This document shows positions 19,292 through 26,760 of a stretch of DNA of 64,000 nt, piece after piece; position 1 is the stretch's first letter; each line of letters begins with the position of its first letter. Below the pieces are notes generated by a model, which saw only the letters and a program-made list of their open reading frames with translations, did no database searches and was not told where the DNA came from. The stretch covers positions 1,228,001 through 1,292,000 of the forward strand of contig NZ_CP120679.1 in NCBI RefSeq assembly GCF_029537375.1, read 5' to 3'. The translations under genes and the position numbers were made by a program. This stretch comes from Bacillus sp. HSf4 (GTDB taxonomy: Bacteria; Bacillota; Bacilli; Bacillales; Bacillaceae).

Positions 19292-20197
19292 ATGAAGTTT
19301 GCGACAGCAGAGCTGCACAGCCGCAGATTTGTAGGGCTTGTCATGGATGATAGAATCATGGATCTGAAGAAGGCGGAAAAAAAGCTGTTTGAGCTTGAAA
19401 CGATACCTGATACACTCATCGAATGTGTCGGTGAGGGAGACAAGTTTGTCCGTCATGTCGAGCAGCTCGTCGAGTGGTCAAAAAAGAAAAACAGCGAGGA
19501 AAGCGGTTCTTTCATTTATCCGCTTTCAGATGTCAAACTGCTTGCACCGATTCCTGCGCCGCGGAAAAACATAATGTGCGTCGGCAAGAACTATCGGGAT
19601 CATGCGATTGAAATGGGGAGCGAAGCGGATATTCCCGAGCATATCATGGTTTTTACAAAAGCGCCGACTTCAGTGATCGGGCACAGGGAAGCGATTGACG
19701 CCCACAAAGGCGTGACAGAAGCGCTCGATTATGAAGGAGAGCTTGCGGTCGTGATCGGAAAATCCGGAAAAAACATTCCGAAAGCCGAAGCGCTGGACTA
19801 TGTATTCGGCTACACGATTATGAACGACGTGACGGCGCGCGATCTGCAAAAGCGGCATAAGCAATTTTTCATAGGGAAAAGCTTGGATACGACCTGTCCG
19901 ATGGGCCCTTTTCTCGTACATAAATCGATGGTTGGCGACCCTCAGAACCTGAAAGTGGAGACGCGGGTGAACGGCGAACTCCGCCAGTCCGGATATACGA
20001 AAGATATGATATTTCCGGTGGCGGAAATGATCGAAACGCTTTCCAGCGGAATGACGCTTGAAGCGGGTGACATTATTGCTACCGGAACGCCTTCGGGAGT
20101 AGGCAAGGGTTTTAATCCGCCGAAGTTCCTCCGGGAAGGTGACCAAATTGAGATCACGATAGAGCCAATCGGGACGCTTTCGAATCAAGTGAAATAA
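19292..20197 (+). CDS. yisK: YisK, fumarylacetoacetate hydrolase-family oxaloacetate decarboxylase
   Basis: A 301-residue FAH-superfamily enzyme. Motifs: MCVGKNYRDHAIEMG, the metal-binding LDYEGELAVVIGK, NDVTARDLQKRH and GDIIATGTPSGVGKG near the end. B. subtilis YisK has been reported to decarboxylate oxaloacetate and to affect cell shape through Mbl. The ATG has GGGGG ahead of it, and a sigma-H promoter lies directly upstream, fitting entry into stationary phase. It stands alone: the next transcription unit begins after its stop codon. Confidence 0.9.
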   Translation: MKFATAELHSRRFVGLVMDDRIMDLKKAEKKLFELETIPDTLIECVGEGDKFVRHVEQLVEWSKKKNSEESGSFIYPLSDVKLLAPIPAPRKNIMCVGKNYRDHAIEMGSEADIPEHIMVFTKAPTSVIGHREAIDAHKGVTEALDYEGELAVVIGKSGKNIPKAEALDYVFGYTIMNDVTARDLQKRHKQFFIGKSLDTTCPMGPFLVHKSMVGDPQNLKVETRVNGELRQSGYTKDMIFPVAEMIETLSSGMTLEAGDIIATGTPSGVGKGFNPPKFLREGDQIEITIEPIGTLSNQVK

Positions 20198-20201
20198 GTC
20201 C

Positions 20202-20230
20202 TTATGAAAAAATGGTTGATCTTGTATAAT
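20202..20230 (+). promoter_or_regulatory. Promoter of the leader ORF upstream of the RsgA paralogue
   Basis: A perfect TATAAT lies at 20225-20230, with a weak -35 (TTATGA) 17 bases upstream. It starts a transcript just before the 18-codon leader ORF. Confidence 0.55.
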
Positions 20231-20265
20231 AAAGCTATTATTTTTTAAGAAAAGAGGGATGTGTG

Positions 20266-20322
20266 ATGAGAAAGGATATTGCAATGTTTGCCGGACAACT
20301 GATCATTACACAGCCCATGTAG
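20266..20322 (+). CDS. 18-residue leader peptide ORF
   Basis: ATG with an AAGAGGG ribosome binding site 9 bases upstream opens an ORF for MRKDIAMFAGQLIITQPM, ended by TAG. It is too short and polar for a membrane toxin. The last codons (CAG CCC ATG TAG) lie within the left arm of an 11-bp inverted repeat, so a ribosome at the end of the ORF would stop that arm from pairing. That is the layout of a translational leader that controls a downstream gene. Function is inferred; no known leader peptide was recognised. Confidence 0.5.
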   Translation: MRKDIAMFAGQLIITQPM

Positions 20323-20442
20323 TATATTATTGAACGGTTATCTTCAGATTGATCTGGTGATGTTCCATGGGCTGTGCACACGGCTCATGGAATTTTTTGC
20401 TTGGAGAAAAGCGGAAAAAGAGCCCTGTTTCGGGCTCTTTTT
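20309..20442 (+). promoter_or_regulatory. Possible attenuator: alternative RNA hairpins ending in a terminator
   Basis: CACAGCCCATG (20309-20319) and CATGGGCTGTG (20366-20376) are perfectly complementary. Downstream, GAGCCC and GGGCTC (20420-20437) form an intrinsic terminator with a T run. The right arm contains GGGCT, which can also pair with AGCCC of the terminator's left arm, so occupying the first arm could prevent termination. The RsgA-like gene starts 40 bases after the terminator. Confidence 0.5.
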
Positions 20443-20481
20443 GATTCGTAGAAATCATCAGATCATGAGGAGGAAATCGGA

Positions 20482-21540
20482 TTGAATTTAACAGCATTGG
20501 GCATCAAATATATTAGCGGACATGTCACGGACGGGAAGGAAGCCGGGCTCGTTTTAGGGAGAGTGGCTCGTGAACATAAAAGGATATATCGGGTATGGAC
20601 GGAAGAAGGAGAATGGCTCGCCGAAATCTCCGGTAAGATGAGGTTTGAAGCGGAAAGCCGCGAAGATTATCCTGCGGTCGGCGATTGGGTGTATATGCGC
20701 CCTCGGGATGATGAAAAGAAAGGAATGATTGTGGACATTGTCCCCCGCTTCAGCAAATTTTCCCGCAAAAGCGGCGGCGATACGACTGAAGAACAGATCG
20801 CAGCGGTCAACGTCAATACGATTTTTCTCGTCAATGCGCTCAACCGGGATTTTAACATCAGGCGAATGGAACGCTATTTGCTGCTTGCCTGGGAAAGCGG
20901 AGCCAATCCCGTCATCATCCTGAGCAAAGCCGATATCGCAAGCGGGATAGAAGAAAAAATCAGGCAGGCGGAATCAGTTGCGATCGGCGTGCCGATCCAT
21001 GCCGTAAGCGCCTATGAAGGAAAAGGCATGGAGGAACTTAAAGCGTATGTCAAAGAAGGGGAAACCGTTGCCCTTCTAGGCTCTTCAGGCGTCGGGAAAT
21101 CGACGATGATCAACTTTTTTCTGGGAGAAGACAGGCAAAATGTCCAGGACGTCCGTGAAGGTGATGATAGGGGCCGGCATACGACGACTGACAGGGAGAT
21201 GTTTTTGCTCCCGGACGGCGGCCTTTTAATCGACACGCCGGGAATGAGGGCGTTGGAGCTTTGGGAATCGGAAGAAGGCTTCCGGCAGGGATTCAGCGAC
21301 ATTGAACAGCTTGCCGAAAACTGCAAATACGCGGACTGTCGCCATGATGAAGAGCCGGACTGTGCGGTGAAGACGGCCATTTCCGAAGGACGGCTGGATG
21401 CCGGCAGGTTTCAAAGCTACCTGAAGCTGAAAAAAGAGCTCGAATATCTTGCCAGAAAGGCTGATAAACGAATGATGCAGCAGGAAAAAAAACGCTGGAA
21501 GCAAATCTCGAAAAGCATGAAAAAACACAAAAAAAGATAA
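20482..21540 (+). CDS. RsgA/YjeQ-type circularly permuted GTPase, second paralogue
   Basis: A 352-residue ribosome-associated GTPase. Layout: N-terminal OB-fold region, then GTPase motifs in permuted order, G4 LSKAD (about residue 150), G5 VSAYEGKG, G1 LLGSSGVGKST (about 200), G2 RHTTT, G3 DTPGM, and a C-terminal zinc motif CKYADCRHDEEPDC. The tail is strongly basic (KKRWKQISKSMKKHKKR), suited to rRNA. RsgA helps 30S subunit maturation. Bacillus has its main RsgA (YloQ/CpgA) in another locus, so this is probably an extra copy with a special role. Start is TTG with GAGGAGG 7 bases upstream. The leader ORF and terminator upstream suggest ribosome-dependent control. Confidence 0.85.
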   Translation: MNLTALGIKYISGHVTDGKEAGLVLGRVAREHKRIYRVWTEEGEWLAEISGKMRFEAESREDYPAVGDWVYMRPRDDEKKGMIVDIVPRFSKFSRKSGGDTTEEQIAAVNVNTIFLVNALNRDFNIRRMERYLLLAWESGANPVIILSKADIASGIEEKIRQAESVAIGVPIHAVSAYEGKGMEELKAYVKEGETVALLGSSGVGKSTMINFFLGEDRQNVQDVREGDDRGRHTTTDREMFLLPDGGLLIDTPGMRALELWESEEGFRQGFSDIEQLAENCKYADCRHDEEPDCAVKTAISEGRLDAGRFQSYLKLKKELEYLARKADKRMMQQEKKRWKQISKSMKKHKKR

Positions 21541-21545
21541 ATGTT

Positions 21546-21580
21546 AAAAGACGCTGAGACGAAGTTTCAGCGTCTTTTTT
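21546..21580 (+). terminator. Terminator of the RsgA-like gene
   Basis: AAGACGCTGA and TTCAGCGTCTT form a strong hairpin followed by six T. Confidence 0.85.
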
Positions 21581-21674
21581 GACGCGGTAATGACAGCGCT
21601 CACATTCTTTGTTTAATGGACGGGTTCGTGATAATATAAAAAAGATACCTGATCTGATAGGGGGAAAAATAAAT

Positions 21675-22031
21675 ATGACGCATATGCACATTACAACATG
21701 GGTCATCGCGCTTATTTTAGTCTTCGTCGCGTACGGGCTTTATTCTGCAGGCAATCACAAAGGGGCAAAAATCACCCATATGGTTCTCCGCTTATTCTAC
21801 ATTTTGATCATCTTAACCGGAGGACAGCTCCTGTTTATGTTTAAATCCTGGAATGGGGAATACATAGGAAAGGCCGTACTCGGTCTTTTAACAGTCGGAT
21901 TGATGGAAATGCTGTTAATCCGCAAGGAAAAGGAAAAATCGATTACAGGAATCTGGGTCGGGTTCATTGTCATTCTGCTTTTGACGATTGCGCTCGGACT
22001 CCGTCTTCCGTTAGGATTTAAAGTGTTTTAA
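21675..22031 (+). CDS. yisL: Conserved membrane protein YisL
   Basis: A 118-residue membrane protein with four hydrophobic helices. It opens MTHMHITTWVIALIL, identical in its first nine residues to B. subtilis YisL as I recall it (UPF0344 family). ITHMVLRLFYILIILTGGQLL in the middle is the best conserved segment. ATG 21675 was chosen over an earlier ATG in frame because it matches that N-terminus and follows GGGGG. Function is unknown. In B. subtilis wprA follows; here it does not. Confidence 0.88.
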   Translation: MTHMHITTWVIALILVFVAYGLYSAGNHKGAKITHMVLRLFYILIILTGGQLLFMFKSWNGEYIGKAVLGLLTVGLMEMLLIRKEKEKSITGIWVGFIVILLLTIALGLRLPLGFKVF

Positions 22032-22038
22032 CCGAGAG

Positions 22039-22072
22039 ACACCAGTTCTTCGCTAAGGACTGGTGTTTTTTT
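22039..22072 (+). terminator. Terminator of yisL
   Basis: ACACCAGT and ACTGGTGT form the stem, followed by a T run; it reaches the end of the convergent yisN gene. Confidence 0.85.
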
Positions 22073-22637
22073 ATGACGGCGGCTTTGAAGCTGAAATCGT
22101 CACAATCCGCTCTCCGTCTGATGTCGTCCATTCAAACCGGTCTTTATGATCTCCATTTCGCTCATAATGATGCTGAAGGGCGCATTGCTTTAAATCATTC
22201 GAAAACTGATAAAATGAAACACCTTTAGCACCCTTTTTCTCCGATATAAAGCATAAGCCGTTATAGGCATAGACGCAGTCAAACACGGAAAAGCCAAGGT
22301 CGTTCAGCTGCTCCAAAAAGGAATAAAACCGGCCGTTATCCAGCCCCTCTAAAAACTCCAAAAACGCCTGTTTGACCGTTTTCAGATAGCGTATCGATTC
22401 ACCGCCTTTCAATTGTATCGTCTCCGAATGTTCTGTGACGGCGAATTGGTCGAACAATTCCGCTTTCAGCCATTCTCCGTCTATGCTGATAAAAACGCCG
22501 GGACTGATTAAACTTTCGACTAAAAATAAATCCCCTTCTTCATTTTCGATCAGGCAGATGCCGTCCTCCATTAAAATCTTGCCGTAAATCCATTTGCGCT
22601 TTTCGGCATACATTCGTTTTTCACGTTCACTATTCAT
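22071..22637 (-). CDS. yisN: YisN, DUF2777 family
   Basis: A 188-residue soluble protein without signal or membrane segments, matched to B. subtilis YisN by position between yisL and asnO and by sequence character (MNSEREKRMYAEKRKWIYGKILMEDGICLIENEEGDLFLVESL at the start is the recognisable part, here given in outline). The ATG at 22637 has AAAGGAG 6 bases upstream; the frame runs open further upstream but has no ribosome binding site. Function unknown. Confidence 0.75.
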   Translation of the reverse strand: MNSEREKRMYAEKRKWIYGKILMEDGICLIENEEGDLFLVESLISPGVFISIDGEWLKAELFDQFAVTEHSETIQLKGGESIRYLKTVKQAFLEFLEGLDNGRFYSFLEQLNDLGFSVFDCVYAYNGLCFISEKKGAKGVSFYQFSNDLKQCALQHHYERNGDHKDRFEWTTSDGERIVTISASKPPS

Positions 22638-22798
22638 GCTGTTCTCCTTTCCTTCTTCTTTTTTTCCAAAACGGGCTTGTCTCATACAAGTCTGAAGTGG
22701 ACAATTCAACTATTATTGTAAGGCGCATAAAATAAGTAAAGTGACTAGGAAGTGAAGCCTAAAAAGAGACAGAACATGAGAATTGGAGCTGATCGACA

Positions 22799-24640
22799 AT
22801 GTGTGGAATTACGGGGTGGGTGGATTTTAAAAAACCGCTTGTCCGAGAACAGTCCGTCATGGAGAAAATGACTGATACGCTTTCAAAAAGAGGACCTGAT
22901 GACACGAACATTTGGGGAAAGGACCATGTATTATTCGGACATAAGCGTTTGGCCGTTGTGGATTTAGAAGGCGGCAGACAGCCGATGACCCGCACATATC
23001 GAGGAAGCGGCTATACGATCTGCTATAACGGGGAGCTTTACAATACGGAGGATTTGCGAAAAGAGCTGCTCACGCTTGGGCATCAATTCAAGAGCCATTC
23101 CGATACGGAGGTTTTGCTTCATTCATACATGGAATGGAAAGAAGAATGCGTTCACAGGCTGAACGGCATTTTTGCCTTTGCCGTATGGGATGAACAGCGC
23201 GACCTTTTGTTTGCGGCCCGGGACCGGCTCGGCGTCAAACCGTTGTTTTATTCTGAGCAGGGGACATCGTTTCTGTTCGGATCGGAAATCAAAGCCATTC
23301 TGGCCCATCCAGAAGTAAAGGCGAGAGTGGATCGTGAAGGCTTGGCGGAAATTTTCGGACTCGGCCCGTCCAGGACGCCCGGCAGCGGAGTTTTTAAAGG
23401 AATAAAAGAAGTGAGGCCGGGGCATGCCATGCGCTTTTCAAAAGACGGCTTGACGATCTGGCGCTATTGGAATGTCAAAAGCGAAAAGCATACGGACAGT
23501 TTTGAAGAGACGGTAGAGAATGTGCGCTTCCTGTTTGAAGATGCCGTCACGAGGCAGCTTGTTTCCGATGTGCCGGTCTGTACGTTTTTATCCGGCGGAG
23601 TCGATTCAAGCGCGATCACCGCGACGGCGGCCAAACATTTCGGGAAAGAAGGAAAGGCGCCGCTTCATACGTTTTCGATCGATTATGAAGACAATGATCA
23701 GTACTTTACGGCAAATTCATTCCAGCCGAACGCGGACGGCCCATGGATCAAAAAAATGTCTGAAGAATTTGCGACCGTCCATCACAACTGTGTCATTTCC
23801 CAGGAGGATCTTGCCGGCCATTTAGCGGAAGCCGTGATGGTCAGGGATTTGCCCGGAATGGCGGATGTCGATTCATCACTATTATGGTTTTGCCGGGAAA
23901 TCAAAAAGGATTTTGTCGTCAGTCTGTCCGGAGAATGCGCGGACGAAATTTTCGGCGGCTACCCTTGGTTCCATTCGGCTGAAGATGTGAAAGGCTTTCC
24001 ATGGATGAGGTCGATGGAAGAACGAATCGGCCTTTTGCAGAACACCTGGCAAAAAAAGCTGAACCTCAAGGAATATGTGACGGCCAAATATGAAGAAACG
24101 GTAAATGAAACACCGCCTCTTGAAGGTGAAACAGGCGAGGAGAAAAGAAGAAGAGAGCTGTTTTACTTAAATATGCTTTGGTTTATGACAACACTTTTAG
24201 ATCGAAAAGACAGAATGAGCATGGGTGCAAGCCTCGAAGTCCGGGTTCCGTTTGCCGACCACAGGCTTGTTGAATACGTTTGGAACATTCCGTGGGATGT
24301 TAAAATGCACGGAAACCGCGAAAAAGGCGTCTTCCGCAAAGCCCTCGAAGGCATTTTGCCAGAAGAGATTTTATACCGCAAAAAAAGCCCGTATCCGAAA
24401 ACACACCACCCGGCGTATACAAAAGCTGTTAAAGGGTGGCTTCAGTCTTTGCTGTCTCAAAAGGATTCGGCGCTGCACGTCTTTTTAGACAAGAAAAAAC
24501 TCGACCGGCTGATCGAGACAGAAGGTGCATCTTTTCAGGTTCCGTGGTTCGGACAATTGATGAAAGGACCACAGCTTATCGCGCATCTTGCGCAAATCCA
24601 TACCTGGTTTGAGGCTTACAGAATCGATATAGAAGAATAG
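22799..24640 (+). CDS. asnO: Asparagine synthetase (glutamine-hydrolysing) AsnO
   Basis: A 613-residue AsnB-type enzyme that makes asparagine from aspartate, glutamine and ATP. The N-terminal glutaminase has the nucleophile Cys2 (MCGITGW) and YNGELYN and GFxxSHSDTEV-type motifs. The synthetase half has the pyrophosphate loop LSGGVDSS near residue 265, then SGECADEIFGGYPW and the DRMSMGASLEVRVPF signature. In B. subtilis AsnO is the sporulation-stage isozyme of three. The ATG follows GGAG with a 10-base spacer. Position between yisN and the yisQR region matches B. subtilis. Confidence 0.93.
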   Translation: MCGITGWVDFKKPLVREQSVMEKMTDTLSKRGPDDTNIWGKDHVLFGHKRLAVVDLEGGRQPMTRTYRGSGYTICYNGELYNTEDLRKELLTLGHQFKSHSDTEVLLHSYMEWKEECVHRLNGIFAFAVWDEQRDLLFAARDRLGVKPLFYSEQGTSFLFGSEIKAILAHPEVKARVDREGLAEIFGLGPSRTPGSGVFKGIKEVRPGHAMRFSKDGLTIWRYWNVKSEKHTDSFEETVENVRFLFEDAVTRQLVSDVPVCTFLSGGVDSSAITATAAKHFGKEGKAPLHTFSIDYEDNDQYFTANSFQPNADGPWIKKMSEEFATVHHNCVISQEDLAGHLAEAVMVRDLPGMADVDSSLLWFCREIKKDFVVSLSGECADEIFGGYPWFHSAEDVKGFPWMRSMEERIGLLQNTWQKKLNLKEYVTAKYEETVNETPPLEGETGEEKRRRELFYLNMLWFMTTLLDRKDRMSMGASLEVRVPFADHRLVEYVWNIPWDVKMHGNREKGVFRKALEGILPEEILYRKKSPYPKTHHPAYTKAVKGWLQSLLSQKDSALHVFLDKKKLDRLIETEGASFQVPWFGQLMKGPQLIAHLAQIHTWFEAYRIDIEE

Positions 24641-24642
24641 AC

Positions 24643-24668
24643 CACCCGGCGAACTGCCGGGTGTTTCA
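24643..24668 (+). terminator. Terminator of asnO
   Basis: CACCCGGC and GCCGGGTG form an 8-bp stem followed by TTTCAT. Confidence 0.75.
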
Positions 24669-24760
24669 TCGTGTCCCCAACGCTTGATTCATTGTCAGGC
24701 TTTATCACCTTCTCTCAAAGTCTGCTCTCTGTTTCGGGTTGTGTGTAAGGACGGCAAAAG

Positions 24761-24788
24761 AACTCCCGGCGTGCTGCCGGGAGTTTGC
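24761..24788 (-). terminator. Terminator of the glnK-amt operon
   Basis: AACTCCCGGC and GCCGGGAGTT form a 10-bp stem followed, on the minus strand, by CTTTTGCC, just past the amt stop codon. Confidence 0.75.
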
Positions 24789-24791
24789 TTT

Positions 24792-26180
24792 TTACACCTG
24801 TTCGGTTTTGGAAGAGTGGCCTGGTTTCAAATTGTTTAGCCTTGAGACGAGATCTGTGCCGAAGTCAGAGGTTATCTCAGCGTCCCCTTGATCGATGAAG
24901 CTTTCTTTATATTCATAGGCGGAAGAACCGTGCTCAGCATAGTCGAGGCCGGAAATTTCCTCCTCCTTCGTCACCCGGATCGAACCCGCCGCTTTCATGA
25001 CCGCGATCATGATCGAAGTGGCGGCTAGCGTCCAGCCGGCAATCGCTAAAATGCCGAGCGCCTGAATCCCGAGCTGGGCGGCTCCTCCACCGTAAAAGAG
25101 GCCGCTCGATGTGTTGAAGAGTCCGACTGCAAGTGTCCCCCAAATTCCGCAGACACCGTGGACGGCGATGGCGCCGACCGGATCATCAAGTTTCAGAACT
25201 TGGTCGATGAACTGAACGCTGATGACTAATATGACGCCGGCGATGAGTCCGATTAAAATCGAACCTGTAAATGATACGCCATCTGTTCCGGCCGTAATCC
25301 CGACAAGCCCTGCGAGTGCGCCGTTTAACGTCAGGGAAGGGTCGATTCGGCCGAAGCGGAAATAAGTAAACAGCGCCGAGCTGACCACTCCGCCTGAAGC
25401 GGCTAAAAGGGTTGTCGTAATGACGTGCGGGACGGCTGCGGGATCAGCCGCCAGCGTGCTGCCGCCATTGAATCCGAACCAGCCGAACCAGAGGATGAAG
25501 ACGCCGAGGGCGCCGAGCGGAATGCTGTGTCCCGGTATGGCGTTGACTGTTCCGTTTGCATATTTGCCGATGCGCGGACCGAGGAAGATGACGGCTGCGA
25601 GCGCGCCGGCGGCACCTGTCAAATGAACGATAGCAGATCCTGCGAAATCGATGAAGCCAAGATCATAAAGCCAGCCTTCGCCCCAAGTCCAATGGCCGAC
25701 AACCGGATAGATGATGCCGGTCATAAACAGCGTCAAAATCATATAGCTGCCGAGCTTCATCCGTTCAGCAACGGCGCCTGAAATAATCGTCGCACATGTT
25801 GCCGCGAACACGGCCTGGAAAACGAAAAACCCGATGTCCTGATCACCCGTCAAAGCGAATCCGCTTGTGCCGATCAATCCGCCGGCGCTGTCCCCGAACA
25901 TGAATGCGTATCCGACAAAGAAATAAAGAATCGACCCGATCGAGATCGTCAGGAAATTTTTCATCAAGATGTTCAAGGTGTTTTTCGCTCTTGTAAAACC
26001 CGATTCGACCATGGCAAAGCCGGCATGCATAAAAAACACGAGCAAGGTGCCGATCGCCACCCAGGACATATTGACAGATTCGTTGACCGACTGAACCGTC
26101 GGCTCAGCGGCAAAAGCCGATACCGGCAGCAGAAAACTTAAAAAGAGTGCGAAAGATATCTTTTTCTTCAAAAGAATCAT
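24792..26180 (-). CDS. Ammonium transporter (Amt family)
   Basis: A 462-residue Amt-type channel for NH4+/NH3, with 11 expected transmembrane helices and a cleavable signal peptide (MILLKKK, hydrophobic core, cleavage after SAFA). The pore histidines are visible in VVGHWTWGEG and AVHGVCGIWG, and the Phe-rich gate in LWFGWFGFNGG. The N-terminus (VNMSWVAIGTLLVFFMHAGFAMVESGF) differs strongly from B. subtilis NrgA, which lacks the signal peptide, so it is a different Amt clade and is not named nrgA. It lies 35 bases after glnK, in the order glnK-amt. TnrA-type boxes upstream point to induction under nitrogen limitation. Confidence 0.9.
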   Translation of the reverse strand: MILLKKKISFALFLSFLLPVSAFAAEPTVQSVNESVNMSWVAIGTLLVFFMHAGFAMVESGFTRAKNTLNILMKNFLTISIGSILYFFVGYAFMFGDSAGGLIGTSGFALTGDQDIGFFVFQAVFAATCATIISGAVAERMKLGSYMILTLFMTGIIYPVVGHWTWGEGWLYDLGFIDFAGSAIVHLTGAAGALAAVIFLGPRIGKYANGTVNAIPGHSIPLGALGVFILWFGWFGFNGGSTLAADPAAVPHVITTTLLAASGGVVSSALFTYFRFGRIDPSLTLNGALAGLVGITAGTDGVSFTGSILIGLIAGVILVISVQFIDQVLKLDDPVGAIAVHGVCGIWGTLAVGLFNTSSGLFYGGGAAQLGIQALGILAIAGWTLAATSIMIAVMKAAGSIRVTKEEEISGLDYAEHGSSAYEYKESFIDQGDAEITSDFGTDLVSRLNNLKPGHSSKTEQV

Positions 26181-26215
26181 CCTTTCTTAGCGTTTCACAC
26201 GGAGGTAAACCGTTT

Positions 26216-26557
26216 TTATACAATCGCTTCTTTTCCGGATTCCCCAGTTCGGATTCGAACCGCGTTTTCGATGGGGAGCACAAATATTTTTCCGTCGCCG
26301 ACCGTATTTGTCGAGCATGTGCTTTCGATAATTTGTATGATCTCATCGACACTTTCAGATTCAATGACCATTTCAACCTTCACCTTTGGCAGCAGTTTGA
26401 TTTCATAAGCGGTCCCGCGAAAAAGCGCTTGTTTTCCGCGCTGCTGGCCGCAGCCTGCGACTTCTGAAACGGTTAATCCGTTTATCCCGACTTCTTCAAG
26501 CTTTTTGCGGAGCCGGGGAAACTGTTCAGGACGGATGATCGTTTCGATTTTTTTCAT
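26216..26557 (-). CDS. glnK: Nitrogen regulatory PII protein GlnK
   Basis: A 113-residue PII protein, first gene of the pair. Tyr51 of the T-loop is present (GTAYEIKL), and the C-terminal signature VGDGKIFVLPIENAVRIRTGE is complete. PII proteins bind ATP/ADP and 2-oxoglutarate; GlnK plugs its partner ammonium channel through the T-loop and in Bacillus also affects TnrA. Start is ATG with AAGGAGG upstream. Order glnK-amt is opposite to B. subtilis nrgA-nrgB. Confidence 0.92.
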   Translation of the reverse strand: MKKIETIIRPEQFPRLRKKLEEVGINGLTVSEVAGCGQQRGKQALFRGTAYEIKLLPKVKVEMVIESESVDEIIQIIESTCSTNTVGDGKIFVLPIENAVRIRTGESGKEAIV

Positions 26558-26579
26558 ATAGATCCTCCTTGTTTATAGA

Positions 26580-26596
26580 TGTAAGGTTTTATTACG
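26580..26596 (-). promoter_or_regulatory. Imperfect TnrA/GlnR box close to glnK
   Basis: TGTAAGGTTTTATTACG fits the TnrA/GlnR consensus TGTNAN7TNACA except in the last base. It is only 22 bases from the glnK start, where it would block rather than activate, so it may be a GlnR/TnrA repression site or chance. Confidence 0.4.
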
Positions 26597-26715
26597 TTTT
26601 ATTGTTATGTTTATTATCATACGTAAAATTAAAATGAAAATCAATACGAATTTTCAAAAAAATTAATCTATTAGACCTATTCACTATTAGATTTTTACTC
26701 GTGGTTTCTTGTATA

Positions 26716-26732
26716 TGTTAACTTTTATAACA
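26716..26732 (-). promoter_or_regulatory. TnrA box upstream of glnK-amt
   Basis: TGTTAACTTTTATAACA is a perfect match to TGTNAN7TNACA. A TAATAG sequence on the minus strand at about 26684-26689 would make a -10 element with the box centred near -47, the usual place for activation by TnrA. Confidence 0.7.
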
Positions 26733-26733
26733 T

Positions 26734-26760
26734 AAAAACCGGCTTCAAATGAAAGCCGGC
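26734..26760 (-). terminator. Terminator of yisQ
   Basis: On the minus strand GCCGGCTTT and AAGCCGG pair and are followed by TTTTTATG; it overlaps the yisQ stop codon. Confidence 0.75.

Noticed and set aside
20266..20322. A type I toxin peptide of a toxin-antitoxin pair
   Set aside because: The 18-residue product is polar, without a membrane helix, and no convincing antisense RNA promoter was seen.
22032..22070. A remnant of wprA, which I recall lying between yisL and yisN in B. subtilis
   Set aside because: Only a terminator fits in this short gap; no protease sequence is present, so nothing can be claimed beyond absence here.
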